NCBI GenBank assembly: GCA_002717625.1 | Contig: PBEF01000022.1 | Span: 1 to 64,000 of the forward strand | DNA: 64,000 nt | From: Fidelibacterota bacterium | Lineage (GTDB): Bacteria > Fidelibacterota > Marinisomatia > SCGC-AAA003-L08 > D37C17 | Direction: 5' to 3' | Part shown: positions 37,552 to 47,485 of the stretch, in pieces | Layout of the letters: each line of letters opens with the position of its first letter | Position numbering within the stretch: position 1 is the first letter of the stretch | Translations under genes and position numbers: made by a program | The notes under the pieces: generated by a model | Seen by the model: only the letters and a program-made list of their open reading frames with translations | The model's database searches: none | Told to the model about the DNA's origin: nothing

Positions 37552-38269
37552 AACTTTAGCTATTATTTTAGCAGCAGGTAAAGGAACTAGAATGAATATG
37601 GGAATTCCAAAGCCCTTAGTTAAAGTAAAAAAACGCCCTATTATATCTTGGCTTATAGATGATTTTAGAAAAAAAAACATTGATGTTAACCTTATTGTAA
37701 ATCCTCTAGATATAGCTTTTTTTAATAAATATAATCACTTAGTAGAATTTATTTTTCAAAATAATCCTAAAGGGACAGGGCATGCTGTTATACAGGCCCT
37801 AACACAAATTAAAAAATATAAATATATTTATGTTTTTGTTGGAGATTGTCCTTTTGTTGGCTATGATAATATATCTAGAATGTATGATGAACACATTAAA
37901 CATGATAGTGATTTAACAATTTTGACTTCTATTTTTAAAGAAAAAAAATTCCCTTATGCTAGAATTATTCGTGATGATAGTGGTACTATAATTAAATGTA
38001 TTGAAGAAATGGATGCTACAAAAGAAGAAAAATCAATTCCAGAATTATTTTGTTCTCATTATCTTTTTAAATCTTCAATCCTGCAGCATTATATAAAAGA
38101 TATAAAATCAAACCCTAAAACTAAAGAAATTTATTTTACGGATATTATTAATTTACTTATTGATAATAACAAAAATGTATCTTCATTATGTATATCTGAT
38201 TGGAGAAGATTGGTAGGATTAAATACAAAACAAGAATTAGAATGGATAGAATATCAAAATATAATTTAG
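37538..38269 (+). CDS. Sugar-1-phosphate nucleotidyltransferase (GlmU N-terminal-like)
   Basis: This 243-aa protein has the pyrophosphorylase signature LAIILAAGKGTRMNMGIPKPLV, the NPKGTGHAVIQAL uridine-binding motif, FVGDCPFVG with the metal-binding Asp, and KTKEIYFTDIINLLI, all as in the N-terminal domain of GlmU. The acetyltransferase half is absent. Next to galactokinase it could activate galactose-1-phosphate to UDP-galactose, but this is inference. It overlaps GH1 by 14 bp and galK by 28 bp. Confidence 0.87.
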   Translation: MANNKTLAIILAAGKGTRMNMGIPKPLVKVKKRPIISWLIDDFRKKNIDVNLIVNPLDIAFFNKYNHLVEFIFQNNPKGTGHAVIQALTQIKKYKYIYVFVGDCPFVGYDNISRMYDEHIKHDSDLTILTSIFKEKKFPYARIIRDDSGTIIKCIEEMDATKEEKSIPELFCSHYLFKSSILQHYIKDIKSNPKTKEIYFTDIINLLIDNNKNVSSLCISDWRRLVGLNTKQELEWIEYQNII

Positions 38270-39408
38270 CAGAAGTAGCCCAAAGAGAATTCAAAGAGCA
38301 ATTTAATGCTAAAGGTAATGCAGTGGTTATTGCCCCAGGAAGAATTAATTTTATAGGTGAGCATACTGACTATAATTTAGGTTTTGCTATGCCTATTGGA
38401 ATTAATAGATGGATTTGTACAGTTGCAAAAAAAAGAACTGATAAAAAAATTAATATATACTCATCTAACTTTAATGAGACTATATCTACTACATTAAGTG
38501 ATTTAGAATCATTAGATTTGTGGGAAAAATATACGTTAGGGTGTATCCAGGTTATTAAAGATGAATTTAATATACAAAATGGAGCAGATATATTAATTAA
38601 AGGGAACATCCCGATTGGTTTTGGTTTTTCTAGTTCAGCTGCTCTTGAGGTATCTTTAATTGGAGCTTTATTGCATATATATGATTTTAAAATTGATTTT
38701 TATTTAATTTTAAAATTATCAAATAGAGTCGAAAATAATTATTTACAAATCCAAAGTGGTGTTTTAGATCAATACGCTTCTATCTTTTCTAAAAAATCTC
38801 AACCGTTGATAATTGATTTTTATAATCTAAATCATAGTTATTGTAATATGAATATTGAAGGTGTTAGTTGGGTAATTATTAATAGTATGGTAAAGCGAGA
38901 ACTTGTTGAATCAAAATATAATGAAAGAGTTGATGAATGTAAGCTCGGTTTAAAAAAGCTTAATCAAACTTTATCAAAAAGTATATCTATGAATGAAATA
39001 ACAGTTGAATTATTAGAGAGTATAAAAAGTGATAAAACTTTATATAATCGTTTATACCATGTTGCTTCTGAAAATAAAAGAGTTTTATTGATGAAGGGTT
39101 GTTTTGAAAAAGGAGATTTAATAGGTGCTGGTAATCTTTTAAATAATTCACATGAAAGTTTATCAAAATATTATGAGGTTAGCTGTAATGAAATTGAAGC
39201 AATTATTAAACTTTCAAATAAGCAAGAAGGGTTTTATGGCGGTCGTATTATGGGAGGTGGATTTGGTGGATGCACAATTAATTTAGTTGACAGTTCTAAG
39301 AGAGATTTATTTATTAAAAATGTAACATCAGATTTTTTAAGTTTATATAATCATAAAATTAAGATAGAAACTATTGATTTTTCAGATGGATTTGAGGTAC
39401 TGCATTAA
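38242..39408 (+). CDS. galK: Galactokinase
   Basis: The protein is about 388 aa from the ATG at 38242; the upstream in-frame TTG at 38200 would add 14 unconserved residues. GHMP-kinase signatures are all present: APGRINFIGEHTDYNLG (about residues 32-48), the ATP-binding GFGFSSSAALEV, and the C-terminal GGRIMGGGFGGCTINL. It phosphorylates galactose released by, or imported with, the upstream genes. The start lies 28 bp inside the nucleotidyltransferase gene, so translation is coupled. Confidence 0.92.
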   Translation: MDRISKYNLAEVAQREFKEQFNAKGNAVVIAPGRINFIGEHTDYNLGFAMPIGINRWICTVAKKRTDKKINIYSSNFNETISTTLSDLESLDLWEKYTLGCIQVIKDEFNIQNGADILIKGNIPIGFGFSSSAALEVSLIGALLHIYDFKIDFYLILKLSNRVENNYLQIQSGVLDQYASIFSKKSQPLIIDFYNLNHSYCNMNIEGVSWVIINSMVKRELVESKYNERVDECKLGLKKLNQTLSKSISMNEITVELLESIKSDKTLYNRLYHVASENKRVLLMKGCFEKGDLIGAGNLLNNSHESLSKYYEVSCNEIEAIIKLSNKQEGFYGGRIMGGGFGGCTINLVDSSKRDLFIKNVTSDFLSLYNHKIKIETIDFSDGFEVLH

Positions 39409-39483
39409 TAACAAAATTTTACATTCTAGTTTTATTAACTTTAATATTTTTTATGTATATTTATAAATATAATAGAGAGAGAA

Positions 39484-41166
39484 ATGATTAAGAATTGTAC
39501 ACCAAAAATATTTCTAATGTTTTTAGGCTATCTGATTTGTCAGATTCCTAGCGAAAGATTATATATCACAATTCAAATGCAAGATCAGATTGGTATTATT
39601 AATACCGAAACTAATGAGATTGATATGCTCATCGCAACTGAGATGCAAAATTCTCAAAATATGGATTGTATGGATTATCAAGATTCGGCTATGTGTGATA
39701 TGATGGATGGATGTGAGTGGATGATGGGTATGTGTATGGAAACATCTGATTTAGATTGTATGGAATATGAGGATTCTATGGATTGTGAAATGGCTGGTTG
39801 TATGTGGATGGATGATCATTGTATGGAATCTAATGATAATTGTATGGATTATGAAGATTCGACTATGTGTGATATGATGGAGGGATGTGAGTGGATGATG
39901 GGTATGTGTATGGAAACATCTGTTTCAGATTGTATGGACTATGAGAATTCTATGGATTGTGAAATGGCTGGCTGTATGTGGATGATGGATATGTGTATGG
40001 ATAATATGAATGATAATGATGTTAATACGCCTCATTTTATTGTTATGGATGAGCAGTTAGGGTATTGGTTTACAACAACAATAGCTAGTGGCTATATAGC
40101 ACAATATTCATTAATTGATAATACATTAATAGATTCTTATTTTATTGGTGATGCGCCAGCTATTCTTGCAATAGATACAGAGATGCAAAGAATTTATTCT
40201 TCAAGAATGATGCCTATGAATGGAATGGGTGATATGATGCCTAGTTCAAATTCACAAATAATTCATTCATTAAATTATTCTCCTATGGGTTTAACAGCTT
40301 CAGGTATTAGTGAATATGAAATAGCCTCACCTGCACCACATGGATTAGCAATAAATGAAGATGGTACAGAGGTATATACAGCAAGTAATACAGCTGATTG
40401 GTTATATAAAATTAATGTTCATGATAATTTAGTTGAAGGTGTATCTATGGATCCATCTATAGGTAACCCGCAAGACCAGGTAACTCAAAGATTAAAACCT
40501 ATTCAATGCTTATCAGTTGGAAATAAGTTATTCGTTTCATGTTCAGCAGGCACATGGTATAATCCATTTACGGGTGAAAGTAGTGTTCTCCCTGGTGAAT
40601 TGCAAATGTGGGATAGTGATTCCATGTTATTAATTGACTCGATTGAGTTAGGTGATTATAGTGGTCCTTGGCATATAAAAGAGTCACCTGTAGATGATAT
40701 TGTCTATGTTGCTTTGAGTGGTGATAATTTATATGAAACAGAAGGCTTAGCTGCAATACGCTTTAATAATAACAACCTCCAGCTAGAGTGGGTTACTACC
40801 GATCCTTCTTTTGACACTTTACACGGTGTTGATGTATCTCATGATGGCGAAAATATTTATGTTTCAGGTAGAGGAGATGGAAGTATTCATATTTTTAATA
40901 ATACTGGAGAATATATTGATGCAATATATACAGGAGGAATGTCTATGTTGGGTGGAATTTGTATCACTAAAAAAGATGTTCCCGCTATTGGTGATAGTAA
41001 TAATAATGGTAGTATTGATATTGTAGATGTAGTTGCTGTTATAAATTTTATTATAGATGATATTATGATGTCTCCATATCAAATGTATGCTAATGATACT
41101 AATATAGATGGTTTTGTTGATGTTGTTGATGTTATAGCAATTATTAATAATATTTTAGATTCTTGA
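39484..41166 (+). CDS. Secreted beta-propeller protein with Met/Cys repeat insert and dockerin-like C-terminus
   Basis: This 560-aa protein has a signal-like N-terminus (about residues 1-20). One propeller strand pair (LYITIQMQDQIGIINTETNE) is followed by a Met/Cys/Asp insert (about residues 61-172; 39664-40002). The insert is four tandem units spaced C-x8-C-x4/5-C-x6-C (for example CDMMDGCEWMMGMC). YVTN-like propeller blades resume (about 180-495), and two dockerin-like repeats close the protein (about 507-560). The Met/Cys/Asp units could bind metal such as copper or form disulfides; function is unknown. Confidence 0.72.
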   Translation: MIKNCTPKIFLMFLGYLICQIPSERLYITIQMQDQIGIINTETNEIDMLIATEMQNSQNMDCMDYQDSAMCDMMDGCEWMMGMCMETSDLDCMEYEDSMDCEMAGCMWMDDHCMESNDNCMDYEDSTMCDMMEGCEWMMGMCMETSVSDCMDYENSMDCEMAGCMWMMDMCMDNMNDNDVNTPHFIVMDEQLGYWFTTTIASGYIAQYSLIDNTLIDSYFIGDAPAILAIDTEMQRIYSSRMMPMNGMGDMMPSSNSQIIHSLNYSPMGLTASGISEYEIASPAPHGLAINEDGTEVYTASNTADWLYKINVHDNLVEGVSMDPSIGNPQDQVTQRLKPIQCLSVGNKLFVSCSAGTWYNPFTGESSVLPGELQMWDSDSMLLIDSIELGDYSGPWHIKESPVDDIVYVALSGDNLYETEGLAAIRFNNNNLQLEWVTTDPSFDTLHGVDVSHDGENIYVSGRGDGSIHIFNNTGEYIDAIYTGGMSMLGGICITKKDVPAIGDSNNNGSIDIVDVVAVINFIIDDIMMSPYQMYANDTNIDGFVDVVDVIAIINNILDS

Positions 41167-41172
41167 TAATCT

Positions 41173-42519
41173 ATGAATAGAAAAGAATTTATTAAAAAAT
41201 TCTCTTTATTAGCCTTTGGACTTTCTTCTATTCCTAATCTATATGCCGATAATCGTAATAAAAATAATCTTAAAGGACTAGTTGAAGATTCTAATGGCAT
41301 TTTAGATTTACCTCCAGGATTTACATATTCTATTATATCTCAAGAAGGAGATATAATGAATGATGGTTTATTAGTTCCTCCTAGTGCTGATGGGATGACT
41401 TGTCTTGAATTATCAAAAGATAGAGTTGTTCTTATTCGTAATCATGAAATTGGTCATGTCCCAATACTTTCAACTTTTTTTAAAAATAATTATTATGGTG
41501 AAAATTATCAATCATATAAGGATAAAAATGCTGATAAGTTTTATGATATTGATAATAAAAAAACCCATTGTTTTGGAGGAACAACAAGTATTGTGTATAA
41601 TTTAAAAACTCAAAAAAAAGAAAGTGAATATTTAAGTCTAGCAGGCACATTGGTGAATTGCAGTGGTGGCAAAACACCTTGGAATACGTGGATATCTTGT
41701 GAAGAAACAGTACGAAAAGAAGGAGAAGGGATAACAAAAAGTCATGGTTATAATTTTGAAGTTTTGCCTTCGTTAGAACCAAGTTTAACACGCGCAATTC
41801 CTTTAAAGGATATGGGACGGTTTAGACATGAAGGTATTGCTTTTGATAAAACTAATGGCTATGTATATCAAACAGAAGATAGGTCTGATGGTTTGTTTTA
41901 TAGATTCATTCCTAATGTGAAAAATAAATTATCAAAAGGAGGAAAGCTTCAGGTACTATCCTTTAAAGGCTTCAGAGGAGTTGATACCTCTAATTGGAAA
42001 AATGATAATATTAAAGTTGGAAAAAAGTATGATGTTAAATGGATTGATATTAATAATGTGAATTCTCCTAATGATGATTTAAGATACAGAGGAAAAAATA
42101 AGGGAGCTGCAACCTTTGCAAGAGGAGAAGGTATATTCTGTTCAAATAATATTATTTATTTTACAGCTACTACAGGAGGAGAGAAAAAATGTGGTCAGAT
42201 ATGGCGTTATATTCCTTATGATGCATCTAATGGGAGCATTGAGCTTTTTTATGAGTCTAAAAATTCAGATGTTTTAAATATGCCTGATAATATTATTATT
42301 TCACCAAAGGGAGATATTATTTTATGTGAAGATGGGAAAGGCACAGATCGTTTAGTTTGCATAAAATCTGATGGTTCTATTTATTATTTAGCAAATAATG
42401 CTTTAAATAATCAAGAGTTTGCAGGATTAACTTTCTCCCCTAATGGCTCTACTTTATTTGTAAATATTTATAATCCTACTATGACTTTTGCTATTACAGG
42501 TCCATGGGAAAATTTATAA
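41173..42519 (+). CDS. PhoX-like (DUF839) phosphatase
   Basis: This 448-aa protein has an N-terminal RKEFIKKFS motif followed by a hydrophobic stretch, which looks like a variant (RK rather than RR) Tat signal. The PhoX/DUF839 landmarks are WISCEETV, RFRHEGIAFD, GYVYQTEDRSDGLFYRFIP, FARGEGIFCSNNIIYFTATTGG and MPDNIIISPKGDIILCEDG. PhoX enzymes are Fe/Ca-dependent alkaline phosphatases that release phosphate from organic esters at the cell surface. It starts 6 bp after the propeller gene, so the two may be co-expressed. Confidence 0.85.
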   Translation: MNRKEFIKKFSLLAFGLSSIPNLYADNRNKNNLKGLVEDSNGILDLPPGFTYSIISQEGDIMNDGLLVPPSADGMTCLELSKDRVVLIRNHEIGHVPILSTFFKNNYYGENYQSYKDKNADKFYDIDNKKTHCFGGTTSIVYNLKTQKKESEYLSLAGTLVNCSGGKTPWNTWISCEETVRKEGEGITKSHGYNFEVLPSLEPSLTRAIPLKDMGRFRHEGIAFDKTNGYVYQTEDRSDGLFYRFIPNVKNKLSKGGKLQVLSFKGFRGVDTSNWKNDNIKVGKKYDVKWIDINNVNSPNDDLRYRGKNKGAATFARGEGIFCSNNIIYFTATTGGEKKCGQIWRYIPYDASNGSIELFYESKNSDVLNMPDNIIISPKGDIILCEDGKGTDRLVCIKSDGSIYYLANNALNNQEFAGLTFSPNGSTLFVNIYNPTMTFAITGPWENL

Positions 42520-42533
42520 AATAGATTTTTGAT

Positions 42534-42562
42534 TTGACTATTAAGTTATAGTCGCATAATTT
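42534..42562 (+). promoter_or_regulatory. Candidate promoter/operator of aceB-aceA
   Basis: TTGACT at 42534-42539 could be a -35 box, with CATAATTT at 42555-42562 as -10. An 18-bp inverted repeat, GACTAT (42536-42541) with ATAGTC (42548-42553), fills the spacer and could be an operator. Spacing is 15-17 bp depending on the register chosen. It lies about 45 bp before the aceB start. Supported by pattern only. Confidence 0.35.
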
Positions 42563-42606
42563 ATAAAAGCGGAATCACCCTAATTATATATTCTTGGAGA
42601 TAATTT

Positions 42607-44208
42607 ATGGAGTCAAATATTGCTCTTAATCAATCTCTTATAGTTAATAACTCTAAAGATGTTGCTCGTATAGATGAGATTTTAACAAAAGAGGCTTTAG
42701 ATTTTATTTTTAAGTTAGAACATCAATTTTCAAATAGAAGAAAAGATTTATTAAATCAAAGAAAAGTAAGGCAGTTATCTATTGATAATGGTAATCTTCC
42801 TGATTTTTTAAACTCTACAGAATCTATTAGAACTTCTGATTGGAAAGTTTCTCCAATCCCTAAGGATTTAGAAGATAGAAGAGTTGAAATTACAGGGCCT
42901 GTAGATAGGAAAATGATTATTAATGCTTTAAATAGTGGAGTCAAAGTGTTTATGGCTGATTTTGAAGACTCTAATTCTCCTACTTGGTCAAATATTATTA
43001 ATGGGCAATTAAATCTCTTAGATGCAAATAATAAAACAATAAGTTATACTAATCCAAAAAATCAGAAGTTTTATTCTTTAAATGATAAGATTGCAACTTT
43101 AATGGTCAGACCTAGAGGTTGGCATCTTGAAGAGAAAAATGTTTTATTGGATGGGAAGTCTATTTCTGCTTCAATTTTTGATTTCGGATTATATTTTTTT
43201 CATAATGCACATCAACTTATTAACTCTGGAACAGGTCCATATTTTTATTTACCTAAATTAGAAAGTCATTTAGAGGCACGTCTATGGAATGATATTTTTG
43301 TTGAATCTCAAAATCTTTTGAATATTCCAATTGGAACTATTAAAGCAACGGTTCTTATAGAAACCATATTAGCTGCTTTTGAAATGGAAGAAATTCTTTA
43401 TGAATTAAAAGATCATTCTGCAGGACTTAATTGCGGACGTTGGGATTATATATTTAGTTTTATAAAGAAATTTAAAAATCATTCAAATTATGTTCTTCCT
43501 GATCGTTCACAGGTAACGATGAAAAGACATTTTTTAAATTCTTATGTTAAACAGTTAGTGTATGTGTGTCATAAAAGAGGGGCCCATGCAATGGGAGGTA
43601 TGGCTGCTCAAATTCCAATTAAAAATGATTTAGATGCAAATCAAAGAGCAATGTTGCTTGTTAAAAATGATAAACAAAGAGAAGCAGATGCAGGACATGA
43701 TGGAACCTGGATTGCTCATCCTGGACTTGCTCCTATAGCGCTTGATGCATTTAAGAGTGTTATGCCAGAAGCTAATCAAATTAATAAAATGATTGATAAT
43801 CCTAATATAATTCAAAAAGATTTATTGAAAGTTCCAGATGGCCAAATAACAGAATTAGGATTGCGTGATAATATAAAAGTTGGTCTACAATATGTTGAAG
43901 CCTGGTTATCAGGGAATGGTTGTGTTCCTTTATATAATTTAATGGAAGATGCAGCAACAGCAGAAATATCACGATCTCAATTATGGCAATGGCTAAAACA
44001 TGAATCTGAATTAGATGATGGAAGAAAAATTAATCAAGATTTAATTGTAAAAATATTTGATGAAGAGTTGAAAAATATTGAAAATGAAATTGGACAAGAT
44101 AGATTTGATTCTGGAAAATTTAATCTTGCTATGAGTCTATTTAAAGAAATGATATTAAAAGAAGAATTTGATGAATTTTTAACACTGCCTGCATACAACC
44201 ATATATAA
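42607..44208 (+). CDS. aceB: Malate synthase A
   Basis: The 533-aa enzyme condenses glyoxylate with acetyl-CoA in the glyoxylate shunt. Family motifs include VFMADFEDSNSPTW, MVRPRGWHLEEKN, YLPKLESHLEARLWN, LNCGRWDYIFSF and the signature KRGAHAMGGMAAQIPIK. Length and motifs fit form A. TTGGAG precedes the ATG by 8 bases. It is followed 15 bp later by aceA with its own strong AAGGAG, so the pair is an operon for growth on acetate or fatty acids. Confidence 0.96.
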   Translation: MESNIALNQSLIVNNSKDVARIDEILTKEALDFIFKLEHQFSNRRKDLLNQRKVRQLSIDNGNLPDFLNSTESIRTSDWKVSPIPKDLEDRRVEITGPVDRKMIINALNSGVKVFMADFEDSNSPTWSNIINGQLNLLDANNKTISYTNPKNQKFYSLNDKIATLMVRPRGWHLEEKNVLLDGKSISASIFDFGLYFFHNAHQLINSGTGPYFYLPKLESHLEARLWNDIFVESQNLLNIPIGTIKATVLIETILAAFEMEEILYELKDHSAGLNCGRWDYIFSFIKKFKNHSNYVLPDRSQVTMKRHFLNSYVKQLVYVCHKRGAHAMGGMAAQIPIKNDLDANQRAMLLVKNDKQREADAGHDGTWIAHPGLAPIALDAFKSVMPEANQINKMIDNPNIIQKDLLKVPDGQITELGLRDNIKVGLQYVEAWLSGNGCVPLYNLMEDAATAEISRSQLWQWLKHESELDDGRKINQDLIVKIFDEELKNIENEIGQDRFDSGKFNLAMSLFKEMILKEEFDEFLTLPAYNHI

Positions 44209-44223
44209 GGAGATATAATAATA

Positions 44224-45519
44224 ATGAATAATAGAGAAGAATTGATTAAGCAGTATGAGCATGATTGGGAAAATAATCCTAGATGGAAAGGGATTGAAAG
44301 ACCTTATTCTGCAGAAGAAGTTGTAGATTTGAAAGGTTCTGTAACAGTTGAGAATACGCTTGCTAAATTAGGTGCAGAAAAATTTTGGAATTTATTGCAA
44401 GAAGAAGATTCTCCTGTATGTGCACTCGGTGCTTTAACTGGTAACCAAGCTATTCAAGAGGTACAAGCGGGTATGAAAGCGATTTATTGTTCAGGGTGGC
44501 AGGTTGCAGGTGATAATAATACTGCAGGAGCAATGTATCCAGATCAAAGTTTGTATCCTGTAGATTCAGTTCCTAAGCTTGTTCAAAAAATCAATAATTC
44601 TTTATTAAGAACAGATCAAATACATTGGGCTGATGGAAAAAATGATATAGATTGGATGGTTCCAATTATAGCAGATGCAGAAGCTGGATTTGGTGGAAAT
44701 TTGAATGCTTTTGAATTAATGAAAGCTATGATTAAAGCTGGAGCTGCTTCTGTCCATTGGGAAGATCAATTATCTTCAGCAAAAAAATGTGGTCATATGG
44801 GTGGTAAGGTTCTTGTCTCTACGCCAGAAGCAGTAAGTAAGCTTGTTGCAGCACGATTAGCATCTGATGTTATGAATGTTCCAAGTGTTATTATTGCAAG
44901 AACTGATGCAAACGCAGCAAATTTGATTACTAATGATATTGATTCAAGAGATCAGAGATTTTTAACAGGAGAGAGATCCAATGAAGGCTTTTACTATGTT
45001 AATAATGGTTTAGATCAAGCTATTGATAGAGGCTTATCATATGCTCCATATGCAGATGTATTATGGTGTGAAACTGCTAAGCCTAACTTAGAAGAAGCTA
45101 AAAGATTTGCAGATGCTATACATGAAAAATTCCCAGGTAAATTATTATGTTATAATTGTTCTCCTTCATTTAATTGGAAAGAAAATCTTGATGAAGAAAC
45201 AATGAGAACCTTTAGAGAACAATTATTTGAAATGGGATATAAATATCAATTTATTACTTTAGCAGGATGGCATAATCTTAATCTTGGAATGTTTACTTTA
45301 AGTAGAAATTATTTAGAAACAGGTATGCTTGCTTATTCAAATATGCAGGAAAAAGAATTCGAAAATGAAAAATATGGATTAAGATGTGCTAAACATCAGG
45401 GTTTTGTTGGAACAGGTTATTTTGATAAAGTTCAAAATACTATTACTCAAGGTAAGAGTGCTACTGTTGCAATGAAAGGAAGCACAGAAGAAGAACAATT
45501 TGAGGATTCTAAAGTTTAA
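44224..45519 (+). CDS. aceA: Isocitrate lyase
   Basis: This 431-aa enzyme splits isocitrate to succinate and glyoxylate. The catalytic signature [12 protein letters not shown], with the active-site Cys, is present, together with [26 protein letters not shown], the [10 protein letters not shown] segment and [19 protein letters not shown] lies before the ATG. Its stop overlaps the convergent steroid-reductase-like gene by 4 bp. Together with aceB it completes the glyoxylate shunt. Confidence 0.97.
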   Translation: MNNREELIKQYEHDWENNPRWKGIERPYSAEEVVDLKGSVTVENTLAKLGAEKFWNLLQEEDSPVCALGALTGNQAIQEVQAGMKAIYCSGWQVAGDNNTAGAMYPDQSLYPVDSVPKLVQKINNSLLRTDQIHWADGKNDIDWMVPIIADAEAGFGGNLNAFELMKAMIKAGAASVHWEDQLSSAKKCGHMGGKVLVSTPEAVSKLVAARLASDVMNVPSVIIARTDANAANLITNDIDSRDQRFLTGERSNEGFYYVNNGLDQAIDRGLSYAPYADVLWCETAKPNLEEAKRFADAIHEKFPGKLLCYNCSPSFNWKENLDEETMRTFREQLFEMGYKYQFITLAGWHNLNLGMFTLSRNYLETGMLAYSNMQEKEFENEKYGLRCAKHQGFVGTGYFDKVQNTITQGKSATVAMKGSTEEEQFEDSKV

Positions 45520-46274
45520 AATATAAAAGGAATAATTACTTTTCTATCTTTAGGATATTCTTTGAATTTATTGTTGTACCATTTATGATGAGCAAATGCT
45601 CTTGGAATAAGATTGGCCATGGTCCAAACTGCAAAAATAAATCCAGGTAAAGACCATGTCATAATAGCAAAACCTACCCATTCTAATATTTCCCCAAAAT
45701 AATTAGGGCATGAGATGTAGGGGTATAAAAAGCCATCTGGAATTTGGTATCCCTTGTTTTGTTTTTTAAGCTTAATTAATATATTGTCAGATTTAAGATT
45801 GATAGTTAACCCTATTAGAAAAACTAGTATTCCTAGTATGAAATTAGATTGAAGTAAATAATTATTATATTCATTACTAACTATTGAACCTAAATAGTAT
45901 CCATTTGTAAATCCATTAATAATATTAAAGAAAACAGCTGATAGCATAATAGTAATAGGCATATACTTTTTTGATTTATGTTGTCTAAATGGATAGATAA
46001 AACTACGATTAAAATAATGTCCAACCCATATTATGAAAAACACCCACATTGTAGGGTTCTTTATTGATGGACCCGTAATAAAAAAATAAGCAAAAACTAT
46101 TGGAGATACAGCTTCTTGTATAATCCATCCAGCTGTATTTGATATTGTTGGTCCCCAATTCTTTTTTGAGAATCTTCCATATGGGGCTGTAATGAAAAAT
46201 AGTAAAACAAAAATAAATAGAGCTACTCCAAGCCAAGGTAAAAGAATAGCATTATAAATAAGATATAAATTCAA
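45516..46274 (-). CDS. Steroid-5-alpha-reductase-family membrane protein
   Basis: This 252-aa protein has six to seven membrane segments. Its N-terminal [24 protein letters not shown] and C-terminal [26 protein letters not shown] and [24 protein letters not shown] match eukaryotic-type SRD5A/DET2 proteins more than DUF1295 members. NADPH-dependent reduction of an enone lipid is likely, with unknown substrate. The start is a TTG at 46274, five bases after the upstream stop; no ATG is available. Confidence 0.83.
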   Translation of the reverse strand: MNLYLIYNAILLPWLGVALFIFVLLFFITAPYGRFSKKNWGPTISNTAGWIIQEAVSPIVFAYFFITGPSIKNPTMWVFFIIWVGHYFNRSFIYPFRQHKSKKYMPITIMLSAVFFNIINGFTNGYYLGSIVSNEYNNYLLQSNFILGILVFLIGLTINLKSDNILIKLKKQNKGYQIPDGFLYPYISCPNYFGEILEWVGFAIMTWSLPGFIFAVWTMANLIPRAFAHHKWYNNKFKEYPKDRKVIIPFIF

Positions 46275-46278
46275 AATA

Positions 46279-46857
46279 TTAGAAATTAAATCCTAAACCT
46301 AATGCTACGTCTTGATAGAGTAAATTCTTATCTTCAAGATTTGTAAGTATAGTACTGTAGTTGAATATTAAGGATAATTTTTCAGTCATATCAATTGATG
46401 CTCCTAAGTCATATCCCCAAAATAATCTCATTTCTTCTTGTTCTTTTAAATCAACTAATGCCGCTATTAAATCCTCTGATTTTGTTCTTGTATCCATTAT
46501 CCCTAGAAATGGAGCAGCGTGTAGTACAAGTCTACCCTTTAGTCTAAAATCTCTATGATATTTTAATCCTGTATTATAGAAGTTTAAATTAACATTATGA
46601 TAATAGTTGTTATCGTTTTCCCATACATCCTTAGTATATGTTGCATATTGGATAAAATATTTTAATGAAGATTTTTCATTCAAAGGCATTTTAAAGCTTA
46701 GTCCAACAGAAGCTTTTGTATCGCAATTTAATAAGAATAATCCGATATCGTTTTGTGTATTACCATCTTCAAATGGTTGTCCATATGTTAGTTCAATAGA
46801 GCTGATTTCAAGGGAAAATAGCCCTGATATAAAAAGTGTAATCAAAAATCTTTTCAT
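46279..46857 (-). CDS. Outer-membrane beta-barrel protein
   Basis: This 192-aa protein has a signal peptide (about residues 1-17) and a beta-rich mature part ending LGLGFNF, with a terminal aromatic. Repeated amphipathic strands (YHNVNLNFYNTGLKYHRDFRL, RLFWGYDLGASIDMTEKLSLIFNYS) suggest an eight- to ten-stranded barrel. No ligand motif is seen. It lies directly upstream of the steroid-reductase-like gene on the same strand. Confidence 0.62.
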   Translation of the reverse strand: MKRFLITLFISGLFSLEISSIELTYGQPFEDGNTQNDIGLFLLNCDTKASVGLSFKMPLNEKSSLKYFIQYATYTKDVWENDNNYYHNVNLNFYNTGLKYHRDFRLKGRLVLHAAPFLGIMDTRTKSEDLIAALVDLKEQEEMRLFWGYDLGASIDMTEKLSLIFNYSTILTNLEDKNLLYQDVALGLGFNF

Positions 46858-46926
46858 AATATTCCTTAAACGTTAGAGTCCTATAACTTAATCATAATTT
46901 CAGTAAATTTAAAGTAGAATGAGATT

Positions 46927-47421
46927 TTATATGATCTGTTTTGGATTAGTCAGCCAATCAAGTCTACCTGTTCCAAAATCTATTTTTGACCATTCTTTAA
47001 TGTCAAAATCAATTTTTGCCATTGCGGCTGTTGTAAACTCAATATATGAAGTTGTATTAATAGCTTTTGAAATAAATGCTGAAAAATTAGGCTCATGACC
47101 GACTAAACAAATAGAACTATAGCGTTTATCTTGCTCTTTGATTAGGTTTATAAGGTAGTATGGATCTCCACCATAAATATTAGGCTCAAGAAAAAATACA
47201 CTTTTCCAATTTCCTTTACTGTGAGCAATTTCAGCTGTTTGTTTAGCACGTATAGCAGATGAGCATAATACTAAATCTGGTTTGCAGTTTTGATCTGATA
47301 AATAGCAACCCATTTTCTCTGCATCTTTTACTCCTCTTGGTGTGAGCTCACGATCATAGTCCCTCTGATATTGAGTTGCTAGATTAGTGCTTGCATGACG
47401 AAATATAATTAGGCTTCTCAT
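46927..47421 (-). CDS. sixA: Phosphohistidine phosphatase SixA
   Basis: This 164-aa branch-1 histidine phosphatase has the catalytic LIIFRHASTNL motif (RHG-type, His10), LTPRGVKDAEKMG, VLCSSAIRAKQTAEI and the second catalytic His in CLVGHEPNFSAFI. Short length and motif order match SixA, which dephosphorylates histidine phosphotransfer domains. It stands alone between a barrel gene and the integrated element. Confidence 0.9.
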   Translation of the reverse strand: MRSLIIFRHASTNLATQYQRDYDRELTPRGVKDAEKMGCYLSDQNCKPDLVLCSSAIRAKQTAEIAHSKGNWKSVFFLEPNIYGGDPYYLINLIKEQDKRYSSICLVGHEPNFSAFISKAINTTSYIEFTTAAMAKIDFDIKEWSKIDFGTGRLDWLTNPKQII

Positions 47422-47485
47422 AATTAATAAATTTACAATATATATATATAATTGGAATAGGTATGAGCGTTTTTTATATTAAGCT

